A DNA stretch of 64,000 nt, from the NCBI GenBank assembly GCA_963556495.2, contig OY747710.1, positions 34,517,000-34,580,999 of the forward strand, in the 5' to 3' direction. Position numbers and translations under genes: made by a program. Under the pieces are notes generated by a model. It saw nothing but the letters and a program-made list of their open reading frames with translations. It had not been told where the DNA came from and did no database searches. Positions within the stretch are counted from its first letter, which is position 1. The number at the start of each line of letters is the position of its first letter. Positions 34,885-47,285 of this stretch are shown here, one piece after another. Source of the DNA: Valencia hispanica (Eukaryota; Chordata; Actinopteri; Cyprinodontiformes; Valenciidae).

Positions 34885-37800
34885 GCACAGGGACATTTTA
34901 CTTTATACTTCACACAGAATGGGTATAATATAGGGTAGAAATTTTGTAGCCTTGCATTTCTATTTTTGAGCTTAACACAGTATCCACTATAAATTTAAAA
35001 TACAACTATTACAGTACATTTCAATTACAATAAGAGGACTTATTTTAAAGTCACCATTCACCTGATGTTCACAAATGACTTTATAAAATGAAATAAAATG
35101 TATGCATACATTTGACTTCAGATCCTTGATGGCCTTCAACATTGAATTTTAGATTCTACAGCATCTGAGATCATGTGGCACAGGATAACAAAACATGATT
35201 TCCACGGTTGTATCAGTTTCACAATGACCACAAATCATTTCTTCATGGTTTTAAATGTAAACTGTGCAAACTGTAAAGTAACAATGCCTTTTTGCGGTTA
35301 TGAACCCGTGTATTTTTGAAAGAGGAACAACAAAAATGTTAACCTTTCGAAGTCTAATGAAGTGACAAGTTTAGGTCTTAACATGAATGATTACCCCGAT
35401 CAAATCTCATCTCAGTCCCTCAATTCGTAACAGCTCCTCATCTTGCCAGTGCATGTAGTTATGCTGTTATGATAACACCGGGACTAAGCTCTCAACTTCA
35501 AAAGGCGTTTCTTTTGTGCAGTCAGTATCCAAAGACAATGAAGTTAGTGACAGCACTGAGGCAAATCCTTCTGAGGGGTTTGTCTGGAATTTACAAGCTT
35601 ACAATGCATTGCCAGTGGCACAACTGATACTGCAGGTAATTTGGCATATCATGTCCAGGAACCAGATCCTTAGGAAGGAGAAATAAAAAAAGACAGAGGG
35701 AAAGGAAGATATCTGGTGGGAAAAAGGGAGACTAAAATCTTGGCATTCCAGTGGCCATTCACATGAAACCGATAAGTCTGAAAAGCCGAAAGACTCCCAT
35801 TTTTCTTCTCCTTGTCTTCACCCTAGTACAGCTGATGAAAGTCTCTTTTGTCTCTTGAATGTCTGACTGTTATGTTAAATTGTGCTATAATTGATATGTG
35901 GTGAAGGTGTCTCATACCTGACTGTGATTTAAACAAAGATCAAACGTCATCACATAAATTGCTAAATAGCTACAGACAGGTGCAGGACTCCTACGCTTTA
36001 GCAGTTTACAGTATGCGTGAGAAAAAAGGAAATCTGCTGCTTTTTCTACTGGTTTTGGAACTTTAGATCATGGCACATTATTGATTTAATCTTTTCTCAA
36101 TGTAAAACTGCTTAATGTATACTCTCAATGCAGAGTAACACTGCCATTAAAAAGATAAACAGGCTTTGGAAATACTTTTTAAATTTTAGACATACCTGTA
36201 TAGTGTTAACATAGAAGACAAGCAAGAACAGATCTTGCTAATCATGCAATTCAGTAAATTTCTAAATGATCCATGATTAATTAACTTTAAATATTGGTGA
36301 ATGTGTTAAATGCTGAAATGCAAACCTGGGTTTTTATCCTCTAGATTGATAAGACATTGAAACAACAAATATATGTATACATATCTTTTTACACTTTTAG
36401 TCTCTCTGTAATTTTCTGAAAGCAATTCAAAAAAATAACGGAATCCATTTACAGAATTGTCCATCTAAAATTATCTATTGTGTTGTCCCAGATACCCTTT
36501 TTTAGATTGGTTAAGCAGCACCTCATGATGTTTCTTTCCCCAGAAACTCAAACCCCTGGTGAGCTGTAGTCTTCTCACACTCAGACTGAGATAGTAAGGA
36601 AACCTGAACCAGCTGCCAGCAAGAAAAGTCTAACCCAACTGGAATGGATCGAGGACGGATAACCTTGTCGATATTATCGACTTCACTATGTTGGTCCAAT
36701 TTTTGGAGGTAGTTCCTCCAAATTTTCTTCACACCTTTTACATAGTAAATCTCTTTAAGCTCATCACCTGGTTCTTAATGTAAAGTTTGGAGCCTCCAAA
36801 CAACCAAAAGTCACTACATACAGAAAGCTTTACTGCTGGACTTTTTGAGAGTGACCTCTGGTTAGACAGAATTGCTGTTGAAGCAGAAAAGCCAGATGTC
36901 TCTTCAGATGAGAGAGAGGAACAGAGGCCATGGAATCTAGCTAGGATAAAGTAAAACCCTGTGTTTGACTCATGGTACATACTTTTTTCTGTTCTATCAG
37001 TTTTGGTGTGAGAAGCACGTGGTTTCAATACTTTGAGTTGCTCAACTTTCCATTTCTTATTGAAATTAACATTTGGTAACAGAAAATATAATCGTAGGCT
37101 ACAACACCCATTTCTCTAACTCCTGAGAGACTGGTGAACTTAAGAAAAAAACATTTCCCCCTAGCTGTAGAAGTTTTGTTTAGACTAGGTTGTGTCTTTG
37201 TTTTTATTGATTTCAAATTACTCAGGCAAATCATTAGAAAACTGACATACTATGAAAAAAAAGAATTAAAAGTTTGATTACAATGATAATTAGTTTCCAC
37301 TGGTTTTTGACTGATGATAAATAAATCTCAATCTAAGAAACAGACAGAATATCATTGCTTCTTTAAGTATGTGGTGCATTTGTTAAATGGGGAGGGAAAG
37401 AAATCATGTTTTTAAATATGAGGCTGATGTATTTTTTATATTAGTATATTTTCTCATAGCTGAGAATGTACTACAGCTGTTTAAAAAGCAGTATAAATGA
37501 AAAAAGAATTACATAGATACCACTTTATCCAGTACTAAAGCGAATAAAAAAACAGTTTGCAATTATTAAAGAGAACTATACATGAAAATGATACCTCCGC
37601 TTTGAGTTCTTTCAGTAATATTCTATTGCAGATATTCTTGCAGTAATCATTGCTTTGCACATCAAGATGTCCTTTTGACCTTAGTGACAGAGTTCTAGTC
37701 TCCACATTATAACTAACCAGCTTAATTTCCAATGTCAGGGGAGGGCCCTAAATAGGTTTTTAATCCTAAACTAACCATGCTACACATTACATATAGTGTT

Positions 37801-38847
37801 TAGGTGAAAAGTTCTTTCTACCACCCTATTATACTGGGGCAGTTGGGTCTGTAACCTGAATCACTGGAAAAATAATGCGCTAAGCCCCTGGTACTGTATA
37901 GGCGTTACACTGCAACAATGTGTTTCTTGTTTCTGTTGATGCCTCGGACTCCTCTTTGATGCAGCTCTGAAATGACTGAGTACCATAGGCTATTTTCTCC
38001 CTGTTCGAGCAACTCAATAGCTGGTCTGTCTAGCCTGTTTGTTTTCAGCTAATTGCCTCAAGATCTAATAAGTTAGTGATGATGTATGTCAAGTCACCCA
38101 TGACCCCTGCAGAAGAAATATTATGTCGCACTAAAAGGAGTCTAGCAAAGGGTGAGTTGCCTCTTTGTCAGCCCAGCCTCTGAGGCAACTGCCTGGGTCA
38201 AATAATGATGAAATTAGGTCACAAAAGCCAAAAAATTAAGTCATTATGCAAAGCATTTAGGACATGAAAAGGGAAACTTAAAAGTTTGGTTGGAGGATGA
38301 CAAAGCAGTTTGTCAGTCTGTCATTACAGATTAAAAAGTAGTAACATCGCAAGTGCTCATGACCTTGTTTTACTTGGCTTGTGTCTTTCAGCTTCACCTG
38401 TATTTCTTTTCTCTCTTTTCTTTTTTTATATTTATGCCTTATATTTCCTTACCATTTTTTACTGTAAAGGGTTGTTTTTGGATTTTCTTAAATACTGCAG
38501 TTATGTTAAAAACTTATAAGCAGTTAATATCTAACCTGCTGTAGATAATTCTGTTGACATGTTTATTTAAGTCCTTTTTACAATAATCCAGAAAAAAAAA
38601 CAACAACAAAAAAACAAAGTTTTTATGCTCCTTTTGCACCTCCTGCTTACATACGAAGGGCGTTTTGGGTGAAAAGAAACAAAAAGTCTGTTTCTAGTGT
38701 TTAAATGTGGAGTGAATATGCAGGTATTATGATGACATAGGCCACCTTGCACATACCCAACTTTCTACTCTAGAAACTACAACAGCAGTTAAGCAGTGTT
38801 TATGGGTTAATCCACATTTGTCATATTTTGACAAGACTCTTTTTCCA
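34885..38847. other. Noncoding stretch, no gene recognised
   Basis: AT-rich DNA with scattered ORFs on both strands. Two neighbouring minus-strand frames at 36523-36732 and 36738-37028 are in different frames and share no known domain, so I do not call them. No transposon ends recognised. Confidence 0.5.
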
Positions 38848-38851
38848 TTAA

Positions 38852-39326
38852 AGGGGCTATATGTAACTTTTTCCCCAAAATAAACGTAACAATAGCCTTT
38901 TTATTTGACCATTTATGACTCAAACATCTCCTGATGAGCATACTGACACCTTGTCAGCTCACAGTGGGTGCACCTATAAGCCTGTATCCATTTCTGTATC
39001 CGGGTCCGATTTTCTCGCGTTGTCTGCGGATGTGACGTCAAGAGCGTTCATGTTAAATGTTTCAGATCACTCTGCCACCACCGCTAGTCAGCACTCGCAA
39101 GCAGTTCAATGGATTGTGAAATTACACAGAAGAGACCCAGGACAACTTTGACACCAACAGTAATTCCACATAAGACTAAAAAAGTTAAACCCCTGACAAG
39201 TGCCCGAAAAAGATCGAAGATTTAGAGCGCACGCTGCAATAGCGAACAGAAAGGAAGAGCAGTTCCGTTTTTTGGCCACAGGTGTCAGTCGCGAGTTTAA
39301 ATTTCTGAAAATTGCATATAGCCCCT
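38852..39326. mobile_element. 475-bp TTAA-flanked MITE
   Basis: TTAA lies on both sides (38848-38851 and 39327-39330). The termini are AGGGGCTATATGTAA and, reverse-complemented from the right, AGGGGCTATATGCAA, matching at 14 of 15 positions. No long ORF. The interior is richer in CpG (TTCTCGCG, GATGTGACGTC, GCGCACGC) than the flanks. A TTAA duplication is typical of piggyBac; a TTA/TAA reading would suit Harbinger, and the palindromic target leaves this open. Confidence 0.8.
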
Positions 39327-39891
39327 TTAAGCTCAAGATACAACTTAAATTAGTTATTGGCAGAAATAAAATAGCAAGCAGTGTCAAAAAGAAGAAAAAA
39401 AAACATGCTTCAGTTCTTTAGGGACAATCATTTGCTTAGCACTTCCTTTACCCGGATAAGGATCTTCTTCTACTGAATTTTGATGTCATTAAGGTAAAAC
39501 TGTATGTTTAACTTAAAATTCCAGTGTAAATATGATCTGTTTTAAATATAAATTTGTATGCAGAGTAGTGTAGCATTGTCATAATTCCAGACAACTTGAT
39601 CTTGGGGGATAATGCTGATAGTTGGTCTGAAAAGGATCAAAGATGGAAGAAAATATTAATATCTTTTTGTTTTAAAAAACAGCATCATGGTTTATACAAA
39701 TGCTAATGCATGAACTTTTAAACTATCATCACATTTGCATCAGGGTAAAGAGGGGTAAATTAATAGAATCTAAGGTATACTGGGGTGATTCTAGATTAGT
39801 TGGTCCTAAAGGTCTTTGCACACTGGGTCCGATGCGAATAAAAATCGGAGGCCGAAAATCGACGTGTTGTGTATGCACACCAGACGTTGAC

Positions 39892-39929
39892 AAATTATGA
39901 ATATTCTATTAAATTATGAATATTCTATT
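39892..39929. repeat. 19-bp exact tandem duplication
   Basis: AAATTATGAATATTCTATT at 39892-39910 is repeated exactly at 39911-39929. It lies inside the Harbinger-type element and probably arose after insertion. Confidence 0.9.
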
Positions 39930-40341
39930 AAAGAAATGTTCTGCACATCCCTTATCAACAACAGAGAACACCGGGAAGGAAATGTTGTGATGAGAACATC
40001 GCGGCTGTAGTTAACAAATATGATATTCCTCTGTAATCAATCATTACACAACAATAAACCAAACGTAAATTGTCCTATTTAACGTGTAGCCAAACCATTG
40101 ACGAGCATTTCAACTGTGAGAAAACCAATCACATCTAGCGCAAAAGACGATTTCACGCACTCAAGTTTAATAAGTTACCGCATCTCGTTTTAGATGTTAT
40201 GGATTTGTGACTGTGTTTGATTAACGTTCAAATTTTGTAAACTTTTTTGTACATTTCTGCTTGAATTTCCAAGAGGTGTCAAATCATGACGTATCGAGAG
40301 CTGATGGCTGCACAGCTATTTGTACACATTGATTTACCTAC

Positions 40342-40476
40342 CATCTTTATATCCAAGTTCTTCGGCAATGGATTGCCACACATTATCCTTATAATTGTTG
40401 TCCTTAGTTAGCTTTTCTCTTTTTTATTAAAGAGACAGGGGTGCTGGGACACAAAAAGGATCAGACGCTCAGCCAT
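40342..40476 (-). pseudogene. MADF (Myb/SANT-like) domain exon of a Harbinger element, frameshifted
   Basis: On the minus strand a good initiation context (CACCATGG) opens at 40476 with MAERLILFVSQHPCLFNKK. After an A-run the reading continues in another frame with DNNYKDNVWQSIAEELGYKD, and the exon meets a GT donor (GGTAGGTAAAT) near 40340. The two halves make a textbook MADF first exon (LI..V..HP.L, then Y.D...K...W..IA.ELG). The domain binds transposon ends and carries the nuclease to the nucleus in Harbinger elements. The frameshift at the A-run kills this copy. A host MADF gene is unlikely because the exon sits between transposon ends. Confidence 0.7.
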
Positions 40477-40743
40477 GGTGAAGAAAAAATTAGTTACTTC
40501 AATGAAAGTGACACTTCAGTTCGCGACTCTCTGCTCTGATGACGCCATCACCATGCCTCTGATTAGTCAAGTGTTTATCTGTCGGATACAAGTTTTTAAA
40601 AAATTGACCTCAATCCGCAAAAATAAAACTCGCAAAATTGCAGGATGGAATTTCGTTAGTGGTGTGCACGTCCCCATTGACTTGACATTGATTCGAAAGA
40701 AAATACTGTAGTGCGAATTAATCGCACGAAAAAAAGACCTTAA

Positions 40744-43700
40744 GACCAAAACAGACCTCTATCATCTTAAAACAACTCTGCTCTTAAAAACGTCAGCACT
40801 CGTACGCTATTTATTAACCTCTAGACTATTGCCTTGTGGCTGGGCAGCTGGCTAGCAGGCTGGCAAATTACAATTACAAATAAGCCAAATGATTATTTAA
40901 ACAGTACTCATTAGTGTGGTAAAATGTTGGTGCACTGCCAGTTGTATTTCTAATTGAAGTTTAACCTGAAAACAGAATACCTGAAAAATTTAAGTAAGGG
41001 TAGCTGTCTAATGGAGAATTAAAACGATTTAAGAAATTATAATAATATAGGGGTGAAGCTGAACACTATTTTATTAACCTTTAATTATTTAACTGGTAAT
41101 TCACAGAGAAATCTGTAATTTGCATAGGAAATGGACATGGGAGGCAGTGGTTCCCAATGATCATCCTGTGTGAAGCAAAGATTGAGATTGAGAGTTTAGA
41201 CCACATAATAGAAAAACAGGCATTGTGAAAATCCAAAAAACAGTTCCACTTACACTGCTATATTTTTGTAGTTTTACATTGCTTTACTTTCTATCAGTCA
41301 GATGCTCTGGATTTCTCACAGTATGTGAGTTACATGGGAAGATCATTAATAGCTCATCATCTTCTACCTCAATTATCTGTATAGCTACGCATTAGCTTCT
41401 GCGTTAGCTGTCTAATGCAAACCTAATTACAGTATAAAGGTTTGTGGAATACATTTTGCATTAACCGCTGTGTTTTCTTTGTGATTGGAGCTGTTTTGGG
41501 ATGGTAGCAGTGTCTTGGCTTCGCTCAGACTAGGTGTTACCTTTAGCTTCTGGGACCATTAAGTAATTTAGATAAGTTATTAAAATATTTTGAAATATGA
41601 ACGCTTATAACGTATTCTCTTAACTTCACCTACAACAATTTACAATAACAATAATTGTTAAAACCAGTTACATACTTTTCTACTGGAGATTATGGTTAGA
41701 TCAGCCAAAGAAGTATATTACAGTAAGTTTGGTTTTTACTCCAATTTTAACCCAAACTATAATACAGTGTTTGGAAATGCCTGTAAACAAAAATTTTTGT
41801 AGGGCTTTTTTTAAATCAAAAGCAAAACAATGTAAACCAAGTGAATCAATCAAAGCATAACACATTTTGATGTTTAAAATTGTACCTACATTATGTACAA
41901 AAAGTAGGTATTTGATCAATTTTTAGAAAAAAAAAAAAACTTTAGACTGATGTCTATCAAGGGAAAAAAAATAAAAATACTGGGTAAAATGGCATAGTGT
42001 TTTTGTGCTGACCATGCATGGCTTATGCATTTTGATTGCATACATCTCTGTGGGAGTATTCATTTTTTCCCTGGCAAAGTATCTGTGATTCTCTACCTCC
42101 TCCTCTTTTATTTTCCAAAAGACAGACAGTAGTCCAAGCTAAAAAGCCATTTCACCTGCATTAATACACAATGAATAATTTATAAATCCCAATTATTTGG
42201 TATCATTTATGCAAGGAGTGTCACACAAGGCATACATAAAGCATTAAGGATGGTTAACCCGTAAAGAAATGGGAGACCAGGAGAAGAGTGGAAGGTCACA
42301 CCTGAACTTTGGGTTGCTGTTAGTTTTTTGTATTTTTTCCCACTTTACAGCATCTCACTCAGGAACCACAGTGTTTCACACTGTGAAAATAACTCATCAG
42401 TAATCACATATAATTTTCCACATTATTTAAAGCATGAGTATAACTTCACACATAAAGCACTTCTCTGTAATATGACTACATCATTATAATGGAGGACAGA
42501 AATGTGAGAATGAATAAAAAGAATGTGCCAAAACATCAAGCATCTTATTTGTGGACACATTTTTATATAGTGTTGCTCTAAATTTAGATTAAAACTGCAC
42601 TTGTCCTACTACCGCTACTCTATATTACTGTGATCTCCTTATCAAAACAAATGCAATTACCGTTGGGTTAGCAGTGGTGCTTCCCAGGAGATGGACTGTC
42701 CCCCCTTGTCACTGACTATCTCCCCCACTAATCCTGTCTTAGAAGGGTCTCTGTTAACAGGGATAAGGCATTGGCCTGGTATCCTAGGCTAGTAAGCTAA
42801 AGCTTATGTACAAAATGCTATTCAAGAGGCACTGCCTAGAGCTATTGGAACTGCGTAGATGTCCATATCATTCAGCCAGCCTAAATACGCAGGAATTTAG
42901 CCATGGCTAAATCTTGGAGACTGATGTAGACATGTTCGCTGATAAGAACTAGGGCCCAATGCAGAAGCCTTATTTGGAATCAAATTGATGGGTTATAAAA
43001 TCTGGAACATGAAGATCTGGTCTGGTCCAATAACAAATCCATAAACTCTCCAGCAAACATGCTTCTACTGCTGAAATCCCCCTGCTTTACCCTGCCACCA
43101 ATCGTGTTGCTTATTCAATCTACTGGAGCCACCGCATCAACTAAGCTTAAAGACGTAATGCTACAGTATGTCGGCAACAATTTGCGCTAAAGCTATTGTT
43201 TCTGCTTTTGCTGAAAGTTTACTTGCCTCCGTGTAAGGAGATAGAACAGCATGTTTTGTTTAAAGCATTGCATGAAAGTTAAGCATATTAGAGTATATGG
43301 GTGCCTGTTTTTAACAGTTGGGTGAAAGTTAAATCATTATGAAGGGTCACATTATTGACCCTAAGCTTTTATGGCCAAGGAAAGAGCTTGACACCAAACC
43401 TCAGTCAATTTAGCCTTTCTGGTGTGAACAAAATACTTCTCAGTTTCACACATTTGGACGGATTAAGCTTTTAACACTTGGTGAAATCCAGCACTTATCT
43501 TACAAACACTTGGGAAGTATATGTAACAGTGGATCTATATTAAGTGTGACTGGCCAAGCTCCTTGGGACCGGAAAAGGCACCACATCTGTTCTACCAAGT
43601 AATGACTTTGAACAATTGTCACACGCTTGGTTTTCAACGATAAACAGTCAGTAAATGACCAGTTTGAAATATTAGTAATGGCTTCCTGCAATAGTTATTG

Positions 43701-44216
43701 CAAAAGTGCTAGAGTAAAAAGGCAATAAATCAACTTATTACTTAAATCTGAGCATTAGGACTTTAGCTGTAGTCTCTGAAACCACTTCTATGATGAAAGT
43801 CCTGTAATCTGATACACTGAGCTCACCACCCATGTTGAAAGCAGCTATAATGTACCACAACAGACGGGAGCAGCTTTGTATGTTTGTCGCTCACATTCCT
43901 GCATATTTTATCACACACTCAAAGAGTGAATTAATATCTCACTCCCTTTGATGAGAGATGTGGCACAAATATTAGTGATACAGGAAGATAGGGAGATGGT
44001 CTGTAACATGCTGGCTGCATTTGTAGATATGTGACCTTCATTTGTTGTGTCACGGGGATGGTAAATAATAACACCACAAGTTAATGGATTTAATATGCTG
44101 TTCAGTCTCACAGTTGCAGTCACCTCATGCAACTGTGCATTCAGTCTTACCACCAAGGAAATTAGAGAAGTCTGTGAATCACCTTACACTTCCTGTAGTT
44201 ACGTTTAAATTGAATG
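40744..44216. other. Noncoding stretch, no gene recognised
   Basis: AT-rich with no transposon landmarks, long ORF or strong regulatory-like block that I can identify. Frames here are 60-81 residues and featureless. Confidence 0.5.
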
Positions 44217-44233
44217 TACACACACACACACAT
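44217..44233. repeat. (CA)n short microsatellite
   Basis: Eight CA units immediately before the left end of a Tc1-like transposon. Confidence 0.85.
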
Positions 44234-44236
44234 ATG

Positions 44237-45552
44237 CAGGCCCTTTCCAAAAGATTAGAATATCATGGAAAAGTTTATGTATTTCCATAATTCAATTCAA
44301 AACATTAAACTTCCATAGATTATAGATTCAGGGCCCACAACTTAAACAATTTTAACTATTTAGTTGTTTATTTGTAAATAATTTGGGCTTCCAGCTCATG
44401 AAATCCATGAAAACAGAAATTCAAAAAATTTGAATACTGTGAAGAAATCACCATTTACTTCTCAGTTTTTGCAGAAAAAAAAGAAAGAAATTTGGATAAC
44501 ATCAATCAAAATATGACTTCACTTTGGTTAAATTGGCTTAGTTAGGTTCAATATGGGGAAGACTGCAGTCTTGAAAACTGGCAAGAAGACCATCATTGAT
44601 ACCCTCCATAGGATGGGTAAGCCATAAAGTTCATAGCTAAGGAGGCTGGCTGAGTGCTGTGTCCAAGCATATCAATGGGAAGTCTAGTGGAAGGGCAAAC
44701 CACTTCTGAGCCAATGTAGGAAGTGTCTCAACTGGGCCAAAGAGAAGAAGGACTGGACTGTTGGCCAGTGGTCCAAGGTCCTCTTTTCTGATGAAAGTGT
44801 CCATTTCATTCAGGAATCAAGGTCCAAGGGTTTGGAGCAAGCAAGTGAGGAACAGAACCCAAGCTACTTGAGGTCGAGTGTGAAATATCCACGGTCATGA
44901 TTTGGGGTGCAATGTCCGGTGCAGGTGATGGTAGACTCTGCTTTCTTAAATCCAAGGTCACCGCATCAGTCTACCAGAATGTTGTAGAGGACTTCATGAT
45001 TCCTTCTCCTGAGGATCTGTATGGAGATGCAGATTTATTCTTCCAGCAGGACCTGGCCCCTGCCCATACCCCAGAAGCTCCAAAACCTGGTTTGATGCCC
45101 ATGCCATCACAGTGCTTGACTAGCAAGACAACTCACCGGACCTAAACTCCAGTGAGAATTGATGGGGTATTATCAAGAGGAAAATGACGGGGACCAGACC
45201 CGAAAACAAAGAAGAGCTGACAGCAAGCATCAAGGAAATCTGGGCTTCCATAACTCCCAGGCAATGCCACAGGCTGATAGGCTCAATTCCATGCATCGAG
45301 GCAGTGATTAAGGCAAACGGATTCCTTACCAAGTATTGAAGATTGACATATCGTTTTGAAAGTGCCATATTTTGATTGATTAAATGTCATCCTAATTTTT
45401 TTCTTTTTTGCAAAAACTCAGAAGTAAATGGTGATTTCCTCACAGTATTCTAATTTTTTAAATTCCTGATTTCTATAATCTATGTAAGGTTAACGTTTTG
45501 AATGGAATTATGGAAATGCTTCAACTTTTCCATTATATTCAAATTTTTTGGA

Positions 45553-45558
<6 letters not shown>
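44237..45558 (+). mobile_element. Tc1-like DNA transposon, complete outline, decayed
   Basis: Both ends are present: left CAGGCCCTTTCCAAAAGATT, right ending CAAATTTTTTGGAAAGGG. Long inverted arms continue inside (left GGAAAAGTTTATGTATTTCC and TTCAAAACATTAAAC; right GGAAATGCTTCAACTTTTCC and GTTAACGTTTTGAA). The length of about 1.32 kb fits a full-length Tc1-like element. TA is present at the right junction (45559-45560) and near the left, but the neighbouring CA and TA microsatellites obscure the exact duplication. Confidence 0.8.
44550..45340 (+). pseudogene. Tc1-like transposase, multiply broken
   Basis: It starts near ATGGGGAAGACT. Fragments in shifting frames include KVLFSDESVHFI (first catalytic Asp), MIWGAMSGAGDGRLCFLKSK, YGDADLFFQQDLAPAHT (second catalytic Asp), SPDLN (region of the third acidic residue) and WGIIKRKM. 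These are the ordered landmarks of a Tc1-family DDE transposase. Stops and frameshifts occur throughout the N-terminal DNA-binding half and again around the third catalytic residue, so it is a dead copy. The longest open piece is 82 residues at 44897-45142. Confidence 0.8.

Positions 45559-45594
<36 letters not shown>
45559..45594. repeat. (TA)n microsatellite abutting a Tc1 end
   Basis: Eighteen TA units begin exactly at the Tc1-like right terminus. Tc1 elements duplicate a TA target, so either insertion into a TA tract or expansion of the duplicated TA is possible. Confidence 0.95.
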
Positions 45595-45597
<3 letters not shown>

Positions 45598-45781
45598 GAA
45601 ACATGATAATCAAATAATAACATTCACAATTATAGTAAATATACCTATTTCTATTGTCATAACTAACTTTAAAAACAGAGGGAACGAAGATGTTGTCCCA
45701 TTGTCATAACTATCTTTGGTATTTGCCAATGTCACCAACACCAGAACACAGCCTCATCAGAACAAAACACAGCCCTACAGC

Positions 45782-45840
45782 TTGGGGTCTGGGGTTCAAA
45801 TAAACTTTATTGATCCCAGAGGGAAATTAAGTGTTGTTGT
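45782..45840 (-). mobile_element. LINE 3'-end fragment
   Basis: AAATAAACTTTATTGATCCC followed by AGAGGGAAATTAAG is the reverse complement of the 3' UTR seen in the LINE at 51985-53556 (CTTAATTTCCCTCTGGGATA followed by AATAAAGTA). It is a very short 5'-truncated insertion in minus orientation. Boundaries are not exact. Confidence 0.6.
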
Positions 45841-47039
45841 AGCTCATTCTGTTTCATCAGATTGGAGTCAGAGGGCAAATAATCCCAATTTCGGATTGTG
45901 ATGGAACTGTATTGCTAACGCAAGAAGTAACGAAAAATGATTAACTTATTCAGTTAGCTAATAGTATATAGTAAGTGGAGAAGATATACTAACACAAAGT
46001 ACACAAAATGTTTGATGTTGAAAAATAGGACATTTAATGTAATGAATTCTGAGACCAGAGGGATCAATTCCCTTGCTAAGTCAAGACGCAAACTTACTGG
46101 AGAGTGATGTTTTGTTTCCAGGTATACCAGCTCCCTAGATTACTCTTCTGAATTGGCTCATCTGGTGGGAGTTGATCGATCAGTTAGATATGTACTTGAC
46201 TCAAAAATAATTTGTCTGACAGTGCAGAGTAGTATTTATGCACTTGTCATCTAATTATCCTTTATAGTATGCCAATTTCACATGTCCCTCATTCAACTGC
46301 AACCCCAGAACTCTACATATGTCAACACCATCATTTAAACATCTCAAATTCAGAAGTGAAATTTTGGTGTTGGTGTGCTACTCAAACATTGTTTTATGCT
46401 CCCAACCTAGGCAAAGCTTTGAAAACTTTCTAGAACTGCCTCTGGCAGTGAAAAACAAGGACTGTGTATATATTCATATTCACAAATAAGTCAGCCTTTT
46501 ACACAGTAATTTAAAGTGTGATTTTGCATTGTGATTTACATCAGACAATGTAAGTTATAAATCACAGAATAGACAGCTTTGACAACAGAGCTTAACAAAA
46601 GCATTAAAATGGAAAACTGGGATCTTGACTAAAGCTAAACAGCATCAATCTTTAAAACTAAGATGAAATTTACAATACATTCTCTGTATAACCAGGCTAT
46701 ACTTTTTACTGCCAGTCCAAAAAAATCGTAATCTGGTATGTTGGTTCGACTATCACTGTTCTATCATTTGGTCTTCGTAGGAAAGTTAAAATTTCAAAAG
46801 GACTTCTTTCAAAGCAACTTAATTTGGAGTCACTGAGGGCCAAAAATTTCCTCATTGTGGTTAGGTGTTCCAGTTTCCTCCACCAGGCCAAAACCCTTAA
46901 CCTTTGCATGGCCTCCTCACATCTATCTGTCTCTTCCTCCCTCTCCATCATCCGCTGCCTCTCCCTGCTACACTGTACATGTATTCCTCATCAAACTGAA
47001 TTATTGCCTAGCTGTTAGTTTTTTGGCTGCCATTCCTAT

Positions 47040-47285
47040 TTGTGCTACAGAAAGACATGAGATTTGCATTACACTCATTTCAGCTGCCTGCCAAAATATT
47101 TCACATTAGTTTCAGCTGGATGTGTGAATTATTGTTCAAATTTGATGAGCTTAGTAATGCAAATAAAGGTCACAGCAGAATTTCCAGATGTTTCGGTGTC
47201 GGCGGACGTGAGTACATTTGAAAAACAAGGATCCTGTTCAAACAGCAATGTGTTGTGATTCCGCCGAACTAAACTCATCCGTCAA
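47040..47285. promoter_or_regulatory. Candidate conserved noncoding element with two POU octamers
   Basis: Two octamers in opposite orientation (ATTTGCAT at 47062-47069 and ATGCAAAT at 47157-47164) sit about 95 bases apart in a balanced, non-repetitive block. It also contains GTGAATTATTGTTCAAATTTG and the CpG-bearing GTGTCGGCGGACGTGAG. A SOX-like ATTGTT adjoins. Enhancer-like in content; inferred without alignment. Confidence 0.33.

Larger units (their letters stand above)
39810..40740 (-). mobile_element. PIF/Harbinger-type element, 931 bp, with TAA duplication and MADF exon
   Basis: TAA flanks both sides (39807-39809 and 40741-40743). The ends share AGGTCTTT in inverted orientation (left AGGTCTTTGCACACTGGG, right reverse-complement AGGTCTTTTTTTCGTGCG). 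Inside, on the minus strand, is an exon for a MADF (Myb/SANT-like) DNA-binding domain, the second protein of Harbinger transposons. The DDE nuclease gene is not visible, so this is an internally deleted, nonautonomous derivative. A 19-bp tandem duplication lies at 39892-39929. Confidence 0.75.

Noticed and set aside
36523..37028. Two adjacent minus-strand frames (69 and 96 residues) that could be one broken gene
   Set aside because: They are in different frames, lack any known motif, and no neighbouring exon-like pieces extend them.
40342..40476. Host MADF transcription-factor gene
   Set aside because: The exon lies between inverted ends with a TAA duplication and is frameshifted, which fits a Harbinger remnant better.
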